Shown here: one piece after another, positions 1 through 4,431 of the stretch
How the letters are laid out: each line of letters opens with the position of its first letter
Position numbering within the stretch: the stretch's first letter is position 1
Assembly (NCBI GenBank): GCA_031282605.1
Contig: JAITDK010000056.1
Location: forward strand, 1-6,247
DNA length: 6,247 nucleotides
Reading direction: 5' to 3'
DNA from: Oscillospiraceae bacterium
GTDB taxonomy: Bacteria; Bacillota; Clostridia; Christensenellales; Aristaeellaceae
The notes under the pieces: generated by a model
The model's database searches: none
What the model saw: the letters and a program-made list of their open reading frames with translations, nothing else
Told to the model about the DNA's origin: nothing
Translations under genes and position numbers: made by a program

Positions 1-54
1 TTTTGAGGCGTACTCTATATCGCCAAGCGTCTGCTGTGTATTCATCATCATCAT
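1..54 (-). CDS. Probable IS5-like transposase, N-terminal fragment (runs off left edge)
   Basis: Only 18 codons are visible: a run of four ATG codons (54-43), then NTQQTLGDIEYASK, open to the window edge. The 'QxTLGDIEY' opening followed by a basic residue resembles, from memory, the N-termini of IS5-type transposases (DUF772-like N-terminus, DDE catalytic domain further on, outside this window). A perfect TATAAT on the same strand at 76-71 and a GGTGGTG stretch just before the ATG run support real expression. Which of the four ATGs is used cannot be decided. The transposase would cut and rejoin the ends of its own insertion sequence. The family call rests on a very short stretch, so confidence is moderate; a host gene with a similar N-terminus cannot be excluded. 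Confidence 0.5.
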   Translation of the reverse strand, partial: MMMMNTQQTLGDIEYASK

Positions 55-70
55 CTTCACCACCCGTACC

Positions 71-76
71 ATTATA
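71..76 (-). promoter_or_regulatory. -10 element of the probable transposase gene
   Basis: The minus strand reads TATAAT here, 16 bases ahead of the first ATG of the transposase fragment. No good -35 hexamer is seen at 16-18 bp spacing, so this would be a weak promoter, as is common for transposases. Confidence 0.35.
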
Positions 77-146
77 ACATAGTCCGACGAGAAATCATAG
101 GTTAATCAGTGTTTACCTAACATATTATACTCCTTTCCTCTAGGAT

Positions 147-176
147 TTTCCATTATGTATTAAGCGGCATTATAAT
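147..176 (+). promoter_or_regulatory. Possible distal promoter of the ruv operon
   Basis: A perfect TATAAT at 171-176 is preceded at 18 bp by TTTCCA (147-152, four of six matches to TTGACA). It could start a second, longer transcript of the ruv operon. It is weaker in context than the promoter at 218-247. Confidence 0.3.
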
Positions 177-217
177 GGGCGGCTCCATCAAATCAGGATG
201 CCTTGCGGCTGCAACGG

Positions 218-247
218 TCGACAAACCGCCCCTGTTTGTGCTATACT
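218..247 (+). promoter_or_regulatory. Main candidate promoter of the ruv operon
   Basis: TCGACA (218-223, five of six matches to the sigma-A -35 box) is separated by 18 bp from TATACT (242-247, five of six). A TGC just before the -10 makes it an extended -10 promoter. The predicted start is near 254, giving a leader of about 50 bases before ruvC. Confidence 0.5.
221..239. promoter_or_regulatory. Inverted repeat inside the ruv promoter, possible operator
   Basis: ACAAAC (221-226) and GTTTGT (234-239) are perfect inverted arms, 7 bases apart, lying between and partly overlapping the -35 and ahead of the -10. A protein bound here would occlude RNA polymerase. The spacing and sequence do not match the Gram-positive LexA box (GAAC-N4-GTTC), so the regulator is unknown. 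Confidence 0.3.
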
Positions 248-261
248 GCGACTATAGCTAT

Positions 262-275
262 GACAGCTGTCGACA
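262..275. repeat. Two overlapping palindromes at the ruv transcript start
   Basis: GACAGCTGTC (262-271) and TGTCGACA (268-275) are both perfect palindromes sharing four bases, just downstream of the predicted transcript start. GTCGAC also occurs at the -35 (217-222). They could be an operator, but palindromes this short arise by chance. Confidence 0.25.
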
Positions 276-303
276 TCCTTGAGAACGGAGAACCCATATA
301 CGA

Positions 304-798
304 ATGACAATCCTCGGCATCGACCCCGGCCTGGCCACGATGGGGTGGGGCGTCATCGGCACCGATGGCAACCACCACCACATGCGCGGCTATGGCGCGC
401 TGATCACCAAACCGGATCAGACCATGCCCGCTCGGCTGAACCTGCTGTTCGACAGCGTCGTGGAACTGATCCGCATATATACGCCCGACGCGATAGCGTT
501 CGAGGAGCTGTTCTTCAGCAAGAACGTTTCGACCGCGATGGCGGTCGGCGCGGCGCGAGGCGTGTCGCTTCTCGCGGCCGCACGGTTCACCACCCAGCTG
601 TTCGAGTATACCCCCATGCAGGTAAAGCAGGCCATAACCGGCTACGGCAAGGCCGACAAGACCCAGATGCAGTGGATGGTGCGCGTGCTGCTGAACCTGG
701 ACGACCTGCCCAAGCCTGACGACGCGGCGGATGCGCTGGCTGTCGCCATCGCTCACGCGCACACGCTGAAGTCGGCCGACGAGTTCAGGATCAAATAA
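304..798 (+). CDS. ruvC: Crossover junction endodeoxyribonuclease RuvC
   Basis: RuvC is the Holliday-junction resolvase: a dimer that makes paired, metal-dependent nicks in crossed strands after RuvAB has moved the junction. The 164-residue length is normal. The RNase H-like fold opens with ILGIDPGLATMGWGV, and all four expected acidic catalytic residues can be placed by alignment to the remembered E. coli protein: D7, E67 (in AFEELFF), D140 and D143 (in PDDAADALAVA). The conserved QVKQAITGYGKADKTQ segment (106-121), which contributes to junction contact, is also intact. The ATG at 304 is the only start that gives the canonical N-terminus. Its GGAG (287-290) is 13 bases away, farther than ideal, so translation may be modest. 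First gene of the ruvC-ruvA-ruvB-queA operon; 51 bases separate it from ruvA. Confidence 0.96.
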   Translation: MTILGIDPGLATMGWGVIGTDGNHHHMRGYGALITKPDQTMPARLNLLFDSVVELIRIYTPDAIAFEELFFSKNVSTAMAVGAARGVSLLAAARFTTQLFEYTPMQVKQAITGYGKADKTQMQWMVRVLLNLDDLPKPDDAADALAVAIAHAHTLKSADEFRIK

Positions 799-836
799 TG
801 TGTAACGTATATACCCCCGACGCATATAATGTATAT

Positions 837-842
837 AGGCGG
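837..842 (+). promoter_or_regulatory. Ribosome binding site that fixes the ruvA start
   Basis: AGGCGG lies 7 bases before the ATG at 850. The upstream in-frame ATG at 829 has no comparable site and would place this one inside the coding sequence. A perfect TATAAT at 825-830 overlaps this region but has no usable -35. Confidence 0.6.
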
Positions 843-849
843 TAGAACT

Positions 850-1461
850 ATGATTGCCTTCCTGGAGGGTACCGTGATCGAGAAGCGCGCGCCGGGCGAT
901 ATTGTGATCAATGTCGGCGGCGTAGGCTTTCAGTTGAGTTGCTCCGCCCAAACGCTGTCGACCGCACCGGGAGCGGGCGCACCCGCGCGCATCCATACCC
1001 GCATGATCGTTCGCGAGGACGGCATAGAGCTGTATGGATTCATGGCGGCGGAGGAACGCGCGATGTTCGATATGCTGCGCTCCGTCGGCGGGATAGGCTC
1101 GCGCACCGCGCTGGCGGTGCTCTCGACCATGAACGTCACGGAGCTGAACCGCGCGATCGCGCTGTCCGACGCGGCTGCGATATCCCGCGCGCCCGGCGTG
1201 GGCAAGAAAACCGCCCAGCGCGTAATACTGGATCTCAAAGATAAGCTTGCGCCGACGAACGACTTCGGCGGCGAGACTGACTCTATATCAGCCTACACGG
1301 GACAGAGCGCTGAACGCGAAGCCATCGCGGGTCTTGTGTCGCTGGGTTACACCGCGTCCGAGGCGCAGCGAGCGGTGGCTCGAGCGAGCGATGGCGCGGA
1401 CTCGCTCAATATCAAGTCAGACGAACTGATTCGACGCGCACTAAAGCGCATAAACGCATAA
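850..1461 (+). CDS. ruvA: Holliday junction branch migration protein RuvA
   Basis: RuvA is the tetrameric junction-binding subunit that holds the four-way junction square and loads the RuvB motor. The 203-residue form starts MIAFLEGTVIEK, the family's usual N-terminus. An upstream ATG at 829 would add seven atypical residues and is less likely. Domain I (about 1-62) is the OB fold, with an acidic pair E56-D57 at the expected 'acidic pin', which keeps strands apart at the crossover. Domain II (about 70-135) has two helix-hairpin-helix motifs: SVGGIGSRTA (78-87) and APGVGKKTAQ (114-123). After a flexible linker, domain III (about 155-203) contains EREAIAGLVSLGYTASEAQ, the RuvB-contacting three-helix unit. 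All key regions are intact. It lies between ruvC and ruvB, with an 86-base AT-rich gap before ruvB. Confidence 0.96.
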   Translation: MIAFLEGTVIEKRAPGDIVINVGGVGFQLSCSAQTLSTAPGAGAPARIHTRMIVREDGIELYGFMAAEERAMFDMLRSVGGIGSRTALAVLSTMNVTELNRAIALSDAAAISRAPGVGKKTAQRVILDLKDKLAPTNDFGGETDSISAYTGQSAEREAIAGLVSLGYTASEAQRAVARASDGADSLNIKSDELIRRALKRINA

Positions 1462-1472
1462 CGCATAAATGA

Positions 1473-1515
1473 TATGCTATCACGGGTAAAACATAATAAA
1501 TATAGCTATAGCATA
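1473..1515 (+). repeat. AT-rich inverted repeats between ruvA and ruvB
   Basis: TATGCTAT (1473-1480) is the exact inverse of ATAGCATA (1508-1515), and the intervening stretch contains the perfect palindrome TATAGCTATA (1501-1510). TATAGCTAT also occurs upstream of ruvC (254-262 region). A weak internal promoter is possible (ATGATA 1469-1474, 17 bp, CATAAT 1492-1497). The repeats could form an RNA hairpin modulating ruvB expression, or simply reflect AT-rich spacer sequence. Confidence 0.35.
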
Positions 1516-1547
1516 GTGAATATGGCAACCGGATAGGGGGACGCCAA

Positions 1548-2681
1548 ATGCCGGACGCATTCGGAAAAGAACTGGAGAAAAACGATAGGCTGATGACCGC
1601 GAAGCCGCGTGACGAGGATGTCGATATAGAACGCTCGATCCGCCCGCGTACGCTGAAAAACTATATCGGGCAGGAGCCCATCAAGGCCAGCCTGTCAATA
1701 TACCTGCAGGCGGCGCTGTGCAGGCGTGATCCGCTGGATCACATACTGCTGTATGGACCTCCGGGATTGGGCAAGACCACGCTGGCGAACATCATAGCGG
1801 CGGAGATGGGTCGCAATATCCGCGTCACATCCGGACCCGCGATAGAGCGGCCGGGCGACCTGGCGTCGATCCTGACCAATCTGTCCGCAGGGGATGTACT
1901 GTTCATTGACGAGATCCATCGTATGCCCCGCGTCGTTGAGGAGGTCCTCTACCCCGCAATGGAGGATTTCGGGCTGGATATCATGATCGGCAAAGGCCCT
2001 AGCGCGAAGTCGATCCGACTCGACCTGCCCAAGTTCACATTGGTCGGCGCGACCACTCGCGCGGGTCTGCTCACCGCGCCTCTGCGCGACAGATTCGGCA
2101 TACTCTTTCGCCTGGAACTGTACACCCACGACGAACTGTGCACGATCCTGACCAACGCGGCAAGGGCGCTGGATGTGCGCGCCGAACCGGATGGCGTCGC
2201 TGAAATCGCGCGCCGCAGCCGCGGTACGCCGCGCATCGCGAACCGTCTGCTGCGCCGAGTGCGCGACTATGCTCAGGTGGTCGCCAGGGGCATCATCACC
2301 CAGCCCATCGCCCAGGACGCGCTATCGCTCCAGGCCATCGACGAACTAGGGCTGGATCGCGTCGACCGCGCGATGCTGGAGGCCATGATCAAGAAGTTCG
2401 GCGGCGGGCCGGTCGGCCTGGATACGCTGGCCGCCGCGACAGGCGAGGATCCCGGCACGATCGAGGATGTGTATGAACCGTTCCTGATGCAGATGGGTTT
2501 CGTCGCGCGCACCCCGAGAGGCCGCGTCGCGCTGCCCGCCGCCTACAAGCATATCGGCCTGACGCCTCCCGGCGGCGAGAACGGCGAGGAGCCGAACGAA
2601 AAGCCGAGCGAAAAGGTAGGCGAGAAGGCGGGCGAAAAAGTGGGCGAAAAAGTAGGCGAGCAATTAAGCCTGCCGCTATAG
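1548..2681 (+). CDS. ruvB: Holliday junction branch migration ATPase RuvB, with an extended repeat-containing tail
   Basis: RuvB is the AAA+ hexameric motor that pumps DNA through the RuvA-bound junction. Walker A is GPPGLGKTT (70-78), Walker B is LFIDEIH (118-124), sensor 1 lies in GATTRAG (167-173), the arginine-finger segment is PLRDRFG (R180), and sensor 2 is in RGTPRIANRLLRR (225-237). The C-terminal winged-helix domain (about 270-338) ends with the usual GRVALPAAYKHIGL. Normal RuvB proteins stop near here; this one continues for about 40 residues. The extra tail is a charged run of EKVG-type four-residue repeats (347-370) ending in EQLSLPL, which resembles a sliding-clamp-binding peptide. 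The ATG at 1548 has AGGGGG 7 bases upstream; a second ATG at residue 16 is also possible. The stop overlaps the queA ribosome binding site, suggesting translational coupling. Confidence 0.96.
   Translation: MPDAFGKELEKNDRLMTAKPRDEDVDIERSIRPRTLKNYIGQEPIKASLSIYLQAALCRRDPLDHILLYGPPGLGKTTLANIIAAEMGRNIRVTSGPAIERPGDLASILTNLSAGDVLFIDEIHRMPRVVEEVLYPAMEDFGLDIMIGKGPSAKSIRLDLPKFTLVGATTRAGLLTAPLRDRFGILFRLELYTHDELCTILTNAARALDVRAEPDGVAEIARRSRGTPRIANRLLRRVRDYAQVVARGIITQPIAQDALSLQAIDELGLDRVDRAMLEAMIKKFGGGPVGLDTLAAATGEDPGTIEDVYEPFLMQMGFVARTPRGRVALPAAYKHIGLTPPGGENGEEPNEKPSEKVGEKAGEKVGEKVGEQLSLPL
2586..2657 (+). repeat. 12-bp in-frame tandem repeat in the ruvB 3' end
   Basis: Six consecutive 12-base units encode EEPN, EKPS, EKVG, EKAG, EKVG, EKVG. 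The last two (GAAAAAGTGGGC, 2634-2645; GAAAAAGTAGGC, 2646-2657) differ at one base, and the earlier ones are progressively more diverged. Twelve is a multiple of three, so gain or loss of units would change only tail length, not frame. The product is a highly charged, probably disordered linker. Confidence 0.85.
2661..2678 (+). other. Putative beta-clamp-binding peptide QLSLPL at the RuvB C-terminus
   Basis: The last six codons of ruvB encode QLSLPL. This fits the bacterial sliding-clamp-binding consensus (QLxLF / QLxLxL) and is, from memory, identical to the clamp-binding hexapeptide at the N-terminus of E. coli Hda. A free terminus after a disordered linker is a typical place for such a motif. 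Function is inferred. Confidence 0.5.
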
Positions 2682-2684
2682 GAG
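2680..2684 (+). promoter_or_regulatory. queA ribosome binding site overlapping the ruvB stop
   Basis: AGGAG begins inside the ruvB TAG stop (2679-2681) and sits 4 bases before the queA ATG. Ribosomes finishing ruvB would cover it, so the two genes are likely translationally coupled. Confidence 0.7.
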
Positions 2685-2688
2685 TACC

Positions 2689-3720
2689 ATGCGCACCGAC
2701 GATTTCAATTATGACCTGCCGCCCGGCAGTATCGCGCAGACCCCGGTCGAGCCGCGCGACTCCAGTCGACTGATGGTCTGCCATCGCGATACAGGGATTA
2801 TCGAGCATCGCCGTTTCAGCGACCTGCCGGACTATCTGACGCCGGGCGACGTGCTGGTCGTCAACGACTCACGAGTGCTGCCCGCACGCCTGCTCGGTCA
2901 TAAGTCGGGCACGGGCGGCGCGGTTGAGCTGTTGCTGCTGAAGCGTCTCTCGCTCACGCGCTGGGAGGCGCTCGTCCGTCCCGGCGCGCGTCTGAGAGAG
3001 GGCGCTCGCGTTGAGTTTGGCGGCGGTCTGCTGCGCGCGGTTATACTGGATCGCGCGCCGGGCAGCGCGAGAATGGTCGAGTTCGGCTGGGACGACGCGG
3101 CGGGTACGTTCGAGCAGCTGCTGGACAAACTAGGCGAGACGCCGCTGCCGCCCTACATCCGAGAGAAGCTGACTGACCCGGAGCGATATCAGACCGTATA
3201 CTCGGCCAAGGCCGGCTCGGCGGCGGCTCCTACCGCCGGACTGCACTTCACCAACGAGCTGCTGCTGCGTATACAGGATAAGGGCATAGGCGTGGCGAGG
3301 GTGCTGCTGCACGTGGGATTGGGCACGTTCCGCCCCGTGCACTCAGGGGAAGTGGAGTCGCACGAGATGCACTCCGAGTATTATGAGGTAACTGAAGGCG
3401 CGGCAAAGCTGATCAACGACGCGAGGACAGCGGGACGTCGCGTGGTATGCGTTGGCACGACGTCGGTTCGCGTAACGGAATCAGCCGCGAAGGACGGTCG
3501 TGTCGCACCGTCGTCGGGCTGGACGAACATATATATATACCCTGGCTATAGTTATAAAATAGCTGATGTTATAGTCACCAACTTTCACCTGCCCAAGTCC
3601 ACGCTGCTGATGCTGGTCAGCGCGTTCTGGTCGCGCGAGGCGGTGCTGGACGCGTACAGCGTCGCCGTCAAAGAAGGGTATAGGTTTTATTCGTTTGGCG
3701 ACGCAATGATGATGATTTAG
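2689..3720 (+). CDS. queA: S-adenosylmethionine:tRNA ribosyltransferase-isomerase QueA
   Basis: QueA transfers and isomerises the ribosyl part of S-adenosylmethionine onto 7-aminomethyl-7-deazaguanine in tRNA, giving epoxyqueuosine at the wobble position of Asp, Asn, His and Tyr tRNAs. The 343-residue length is normal. Family blocks are seen in order: FNYDLPPGSIAQTPVEPRDSSRLMV (6-30), GDVLVVNDSRVLPARLLG (53-70), LPPYIREK (153-160), AGSAAAPTAGLHFT (175-188), HVGLGTFRPV (208-217), HEMHSEYYEV (225-234), CVGTTSVR (254-261), TNFHLPKSTLLMLVSAF (297-313) and the terminal RFYSFGDAM (332-340). Last gene of the ruv operon, starting 7 bases after the ruvB stop. Its usual partner tgt is not downstream here; the strand switches instead. 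The end 'MMMI' is slightly altered from the common 'MLI', next to a local duplication. Confidence 0.96.
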   Translation: MRTDDFNYDLPPGSIAQTPVEPRDSSRLMVCHRDTGIIEHRRFSDLPDYLTPGDVLVVNDSRVLPARLLGHKSGTGGAVELLLLKRLSLTRWEALVRPGARLREGARVEFGGGLLRAVILDRAPGSARMVEFGWDDAAGTFEQLLDKLGETPLPPYIREKLTDPERYQTVYSAKAGSAAAPTAGLHFTNELLLRIQDKGIGVARVLLHVGLGTFRPVHSGEVESHEMHSEYYEVTEGAAKLINDARTAGRRVVCVGTTSVRVTESAAKDGRVAPSSGWTNIYIYPGYSYKIADVIVTNFHLPKSTLLMLVSAFWSREAVLDAYSVAVKEGYRFYSFGDAMMMI

Positions 3721-3754
3721 GGGTTGTTCTGAATGATTTAGGGTCTGTCCTGAA
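3712..3754 (+). repeat. 21-bp imperfect tandem duplication spanning the queA stop
   Basis: ATGATTTAGGG occurs at 3712-3722 and again at 3733-3743, followed in each copy by related sequence ending in CTGAA (3729-3733 and 3750-3754). The period of 21 keeps frame, so the second copy repeats the 'Met-Ile-stop' end of queA. Probably replication slippage; insertion-sequence debris is an alternative. Confidence 0.6.
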
Positions 3755-3785
3755 AATAACGCGGCGGAGGCGGAAAAGGCGCCCT

Positions 3786-3805
3786 AAAACCCCCGCGGGA
3801 TTTTT
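3786..3805 (+). terminator. Weak possible terminator after queA
   Basis: AAAACCC (3786-3792) can pair with GGG-A-TTTT (3797-3804) around a 4-base loop, followed by T's. The stem is short and has a bulge, so it is at best a minor terminator ahead of the larger hairpin at 3825-3860. Confidence 0.25.
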
Positions 3806-3824
3806 CGAGCATTCCCTAATATGG

Positions 3825-3860
3825 AAACCCCCTCTGCCGCCTCGACGGGAGAAGGGGTTT
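3825..3860. terminator. Bidirectional hairpin between convergent queA and the SpoVM-like gene
   Basis: Arms 3825-3839 and 3846-3860 pair at 13 of 15 positions around a 6-base loop; the outer seven pairs are AAACCCC/GGGGTTT. The stem ends in A/T runs on both sides, so either strand's transcript ends its stem in UUU. It lies 105 bases past the queA stop and 5 bases past the SpoVM-like stop, and probably terminates both. A long U tract is missing. Confidence 0.6.
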
Positions 3861-3865
3861 GTCGT

Positions 3866-3943
3866 CTATGCCTTCTTTACAAACATCTTCAGCAATCCCC
3901 TGAAAATCCTCGGCGCTCGCACACATACCATTCTTACCTTCAC
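3866..3943 (-). CDS. spoVM: SpoVM-like sporulation micropeptide (25 residues)
   Basis: SpoVM is a tiny amphipathic helix that recognises the curved outer forespore membrane and anchors the SpoIVA coat basement layer. This GTG-initiated ORF encodes 25 residues: MKVRMVCV, then RAPRIFRGLLKMF, then VKKA. The core P-R-I-F-R-G-L-L-K aligns with P-K-F-L-G-G-I-V-R of B. subtilis SpoVM (26 residues, recalled), including the central proline, the glycine and the basic residues. The short hydrophobic lead-in and basic C-terminus also fit. A perfect AGGAGG lies exactly 7 bases before the GTG, which strongly argues that it is translated. It follows an 83-codon membrane protein on the same strand, with a 43-base gap, and ends just before a hairpin. 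Identity to SpoVM was judged by eye only; the cysteine and the extra residue pair before the proline are differences. Confidence 0.72.
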   Translation of the reverse strand: MKVRMVCVRAPRIFRGLLKMFVKKA

Positions 3944-3950
3944 TGCATCC

Positions 3951-3956
3951 CCTCCT
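3951..3956 (-). promoter_or_regulatory. Ribosome binding site of the SpoVM-like gene
   Basis: A perfect AGGAGG on the minus strand, 7 bases ahead of GTG (3943-3941). The nearer ATG (3948-3946) runs into a stop after two codons, so this site decides for the GTG start. Confidence 0.7.
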
Positions 3957-3968
3957 CGTAATCCCGCC

Positions 3969-3983
3969 CGCGCGAACCGCGCG
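3969..3983 (-). other. Short GC hairpin between the membrane-protein gene and the SpoVM-like gene
   Basis: CGCGCG, a 3-base loop, then CGCGCG (3969-3974 and 3978-3983) forms a tight 6-bp hairpin in the 43-base gap. No U tract follows, so it is not a standard terminator. It may protect or partly separate the two messages. Confidence 0.35.
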
Positions 3984-3986
3984 TCG

Positions 3987-4238
3987 TTATTCCTTGCCCA
4001 TCAAGTGAAACCCGGTCAATATCAGCGCCACGCCGATCACGATCACCCATACCCATATCGGCGCGAACAGAAACAGCGTGATCAGACCGAGTATGGTCAG
4101 GTACGTACCCGTGCGGCTGTTGGGATATGTTTTGCGCACCGGGCAGACGCGCGCGGCATTCCTCGCGTCTCGCGAGTAGTACGGCAGACCGACGCTTGCG
4201 CGGCGGCGCGCCTTGGGTTTGACTCTTCCATACTGCAA
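3987..4238 (-). CDS. Small membrane protein of unknown function upstream of the SpoVM-like gene
   Basis: I do not recognise the family. The frame stays open much farther upstream (to 4406), but the best start is TTG at 4238: GGTGATC (4248-4242), a strong match to the extended anti-Shine-Dalgarno complement, lies just before it, and the sporulation-like -10 at 4264-4257 sits close upstream. An in-frame GTG at 4247 is the alternative. The 83 residues fall in two parts: a basic, arginine-rich N-terminal half (MQYGRVKPKARRRASV, later VRKTYPNSRTGT) and a hydrophobic stretch of about 34 residues (45-78) around 'LFAPIWVW', enough for one long or two short membrane spans, ending LMGKE. By the positive-inside rule the N-terminal half should be cytoplasmic. 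Shared strand and a 43-base gap suggest co-transcription with the SpoVM-like gene, hence a possible role in the sporulating mother cell. Confidence 0.65.
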   Translation of the reverse strand: MQYGRVKPKARRRASVGLPYYSRDARNAARVCPVRKTYPNSRTGTYLTILGLITLFLFAPIWVWVIVIGVALILTGFHLMGKE

Positions 4239-4256
4239 TATGATCACCCCGCCGAT

Positions 4257-4264
4257 ATTGTATG
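4257..4264 (-). promoter_or_regulatory. Sporulation-type -10 element (CATACAAT)
   Basis: The minus strand reads CATACAAT, an exact match to the B. subtilis sigma-E -10 consensus (CATACANT); extended by one base it also fits the sigma-K form CATANNNTA. The predicted start is near 4250, immediately ahead of the ribosome binding site of the membrane-protein gene. A convincing sigma-E -35 at 14-15 bp spacing is not visible, which is the main weakness. Confidence 0.45.
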
Positions 4265-4323
4265 ATCGCGCGGCCGCTTTCAGCCCCCATATACGCCGCC
4301 TTCGGAATAATTTTCCATTATTG

Positions 4324-4384
4324 GGGAAACGCGGGATGAATACCGTTCCCACAACCGTTAGATGATCGTAACAACAACGCGTTG
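4324..4384. repeat. Inverted repeats in the divergent intergenic region
   Basis: GGGAA-A-CG (from 4324) faces CGTTCCC (to 4350) as an imperfect hairpin, and CAACGCGTTG (4375-4384) is a perfect 10-base palindrome. Both lie upstream of the SH3 protein gene and could be regulatory. No convincing sigma-A promoter for that gene is visible in 4265-4431. Confidence 0.25.
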
Positions 4385-4431
4385 CGTAGTTGGGATGCAT
4401 TATCAATGTTTGATGTTGGGGAGGTGGTCAG

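Larger units (their letters stand above)
1..116 (-). mobile_element. Right-hand margin of a probable insertion sequence
   Basis: The probable transposase start is preceded by about 60 non-coding bases, ending in the minus-strand motif GTAAACACTGATTAAC (116-101). This resembles the terminal inverted repeats of some IS5-like elements as I remember them. It is flanked outside by CTAA (117-120), which fits the YTAR target duplications reported for part of the IS5 family. The partner end lies outside the window, so the boundary is unproven. Confidence 0.35.

Noticed and set aside
198..257. A 19-codon ATG ORF in the ruv leader, rich in Cys
   Set aside because: It has no ribosome binding site, and its start lies upstream of the best predicted transcript start.
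281..294. GAACGGAGAAC considered as a LexA (SOS) box
   Set aside because: It is a direct repeat of GAAC, not the inverted GAAC-N4-GTTC that LexA of Gram-positive bacteria binds.
829..849. Upstream ATG extending RuvA by seven residues
   Set aside because: It lacks a ribosome binding site, and the ATG at 850 gives the family's standard N-terminus with a good site.
241..996. A 251-codon minus-strand frame opposite ruvC and ruvA
   Set aside because: It overlaps two certain genes and its translation is arginine/histidine-rich with no recognisable domain, typical of an antisense frame in GC-rich DNA.
2598..2657. Tandem repeat considered as a CRISPR array
   Set aside because: The units are 12 bp, contiguous, in frame within ruvB and without spacers.
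3940..4290. A 116-codon minus-strand frame overlapping the small membrane-protein gene
   Set aside because: Its product is low-complexity and charged. The alternative frame has coherent membrane segments, a ribosome binding site and a promoter-like element.
4239..4406. N-terminal extension of the membrane-protein frame back to the ATG at 4406
   Set aside because: The extension would run across the CATACAAT element and the strong ribosome binding site, and its sequence looks non-coding.
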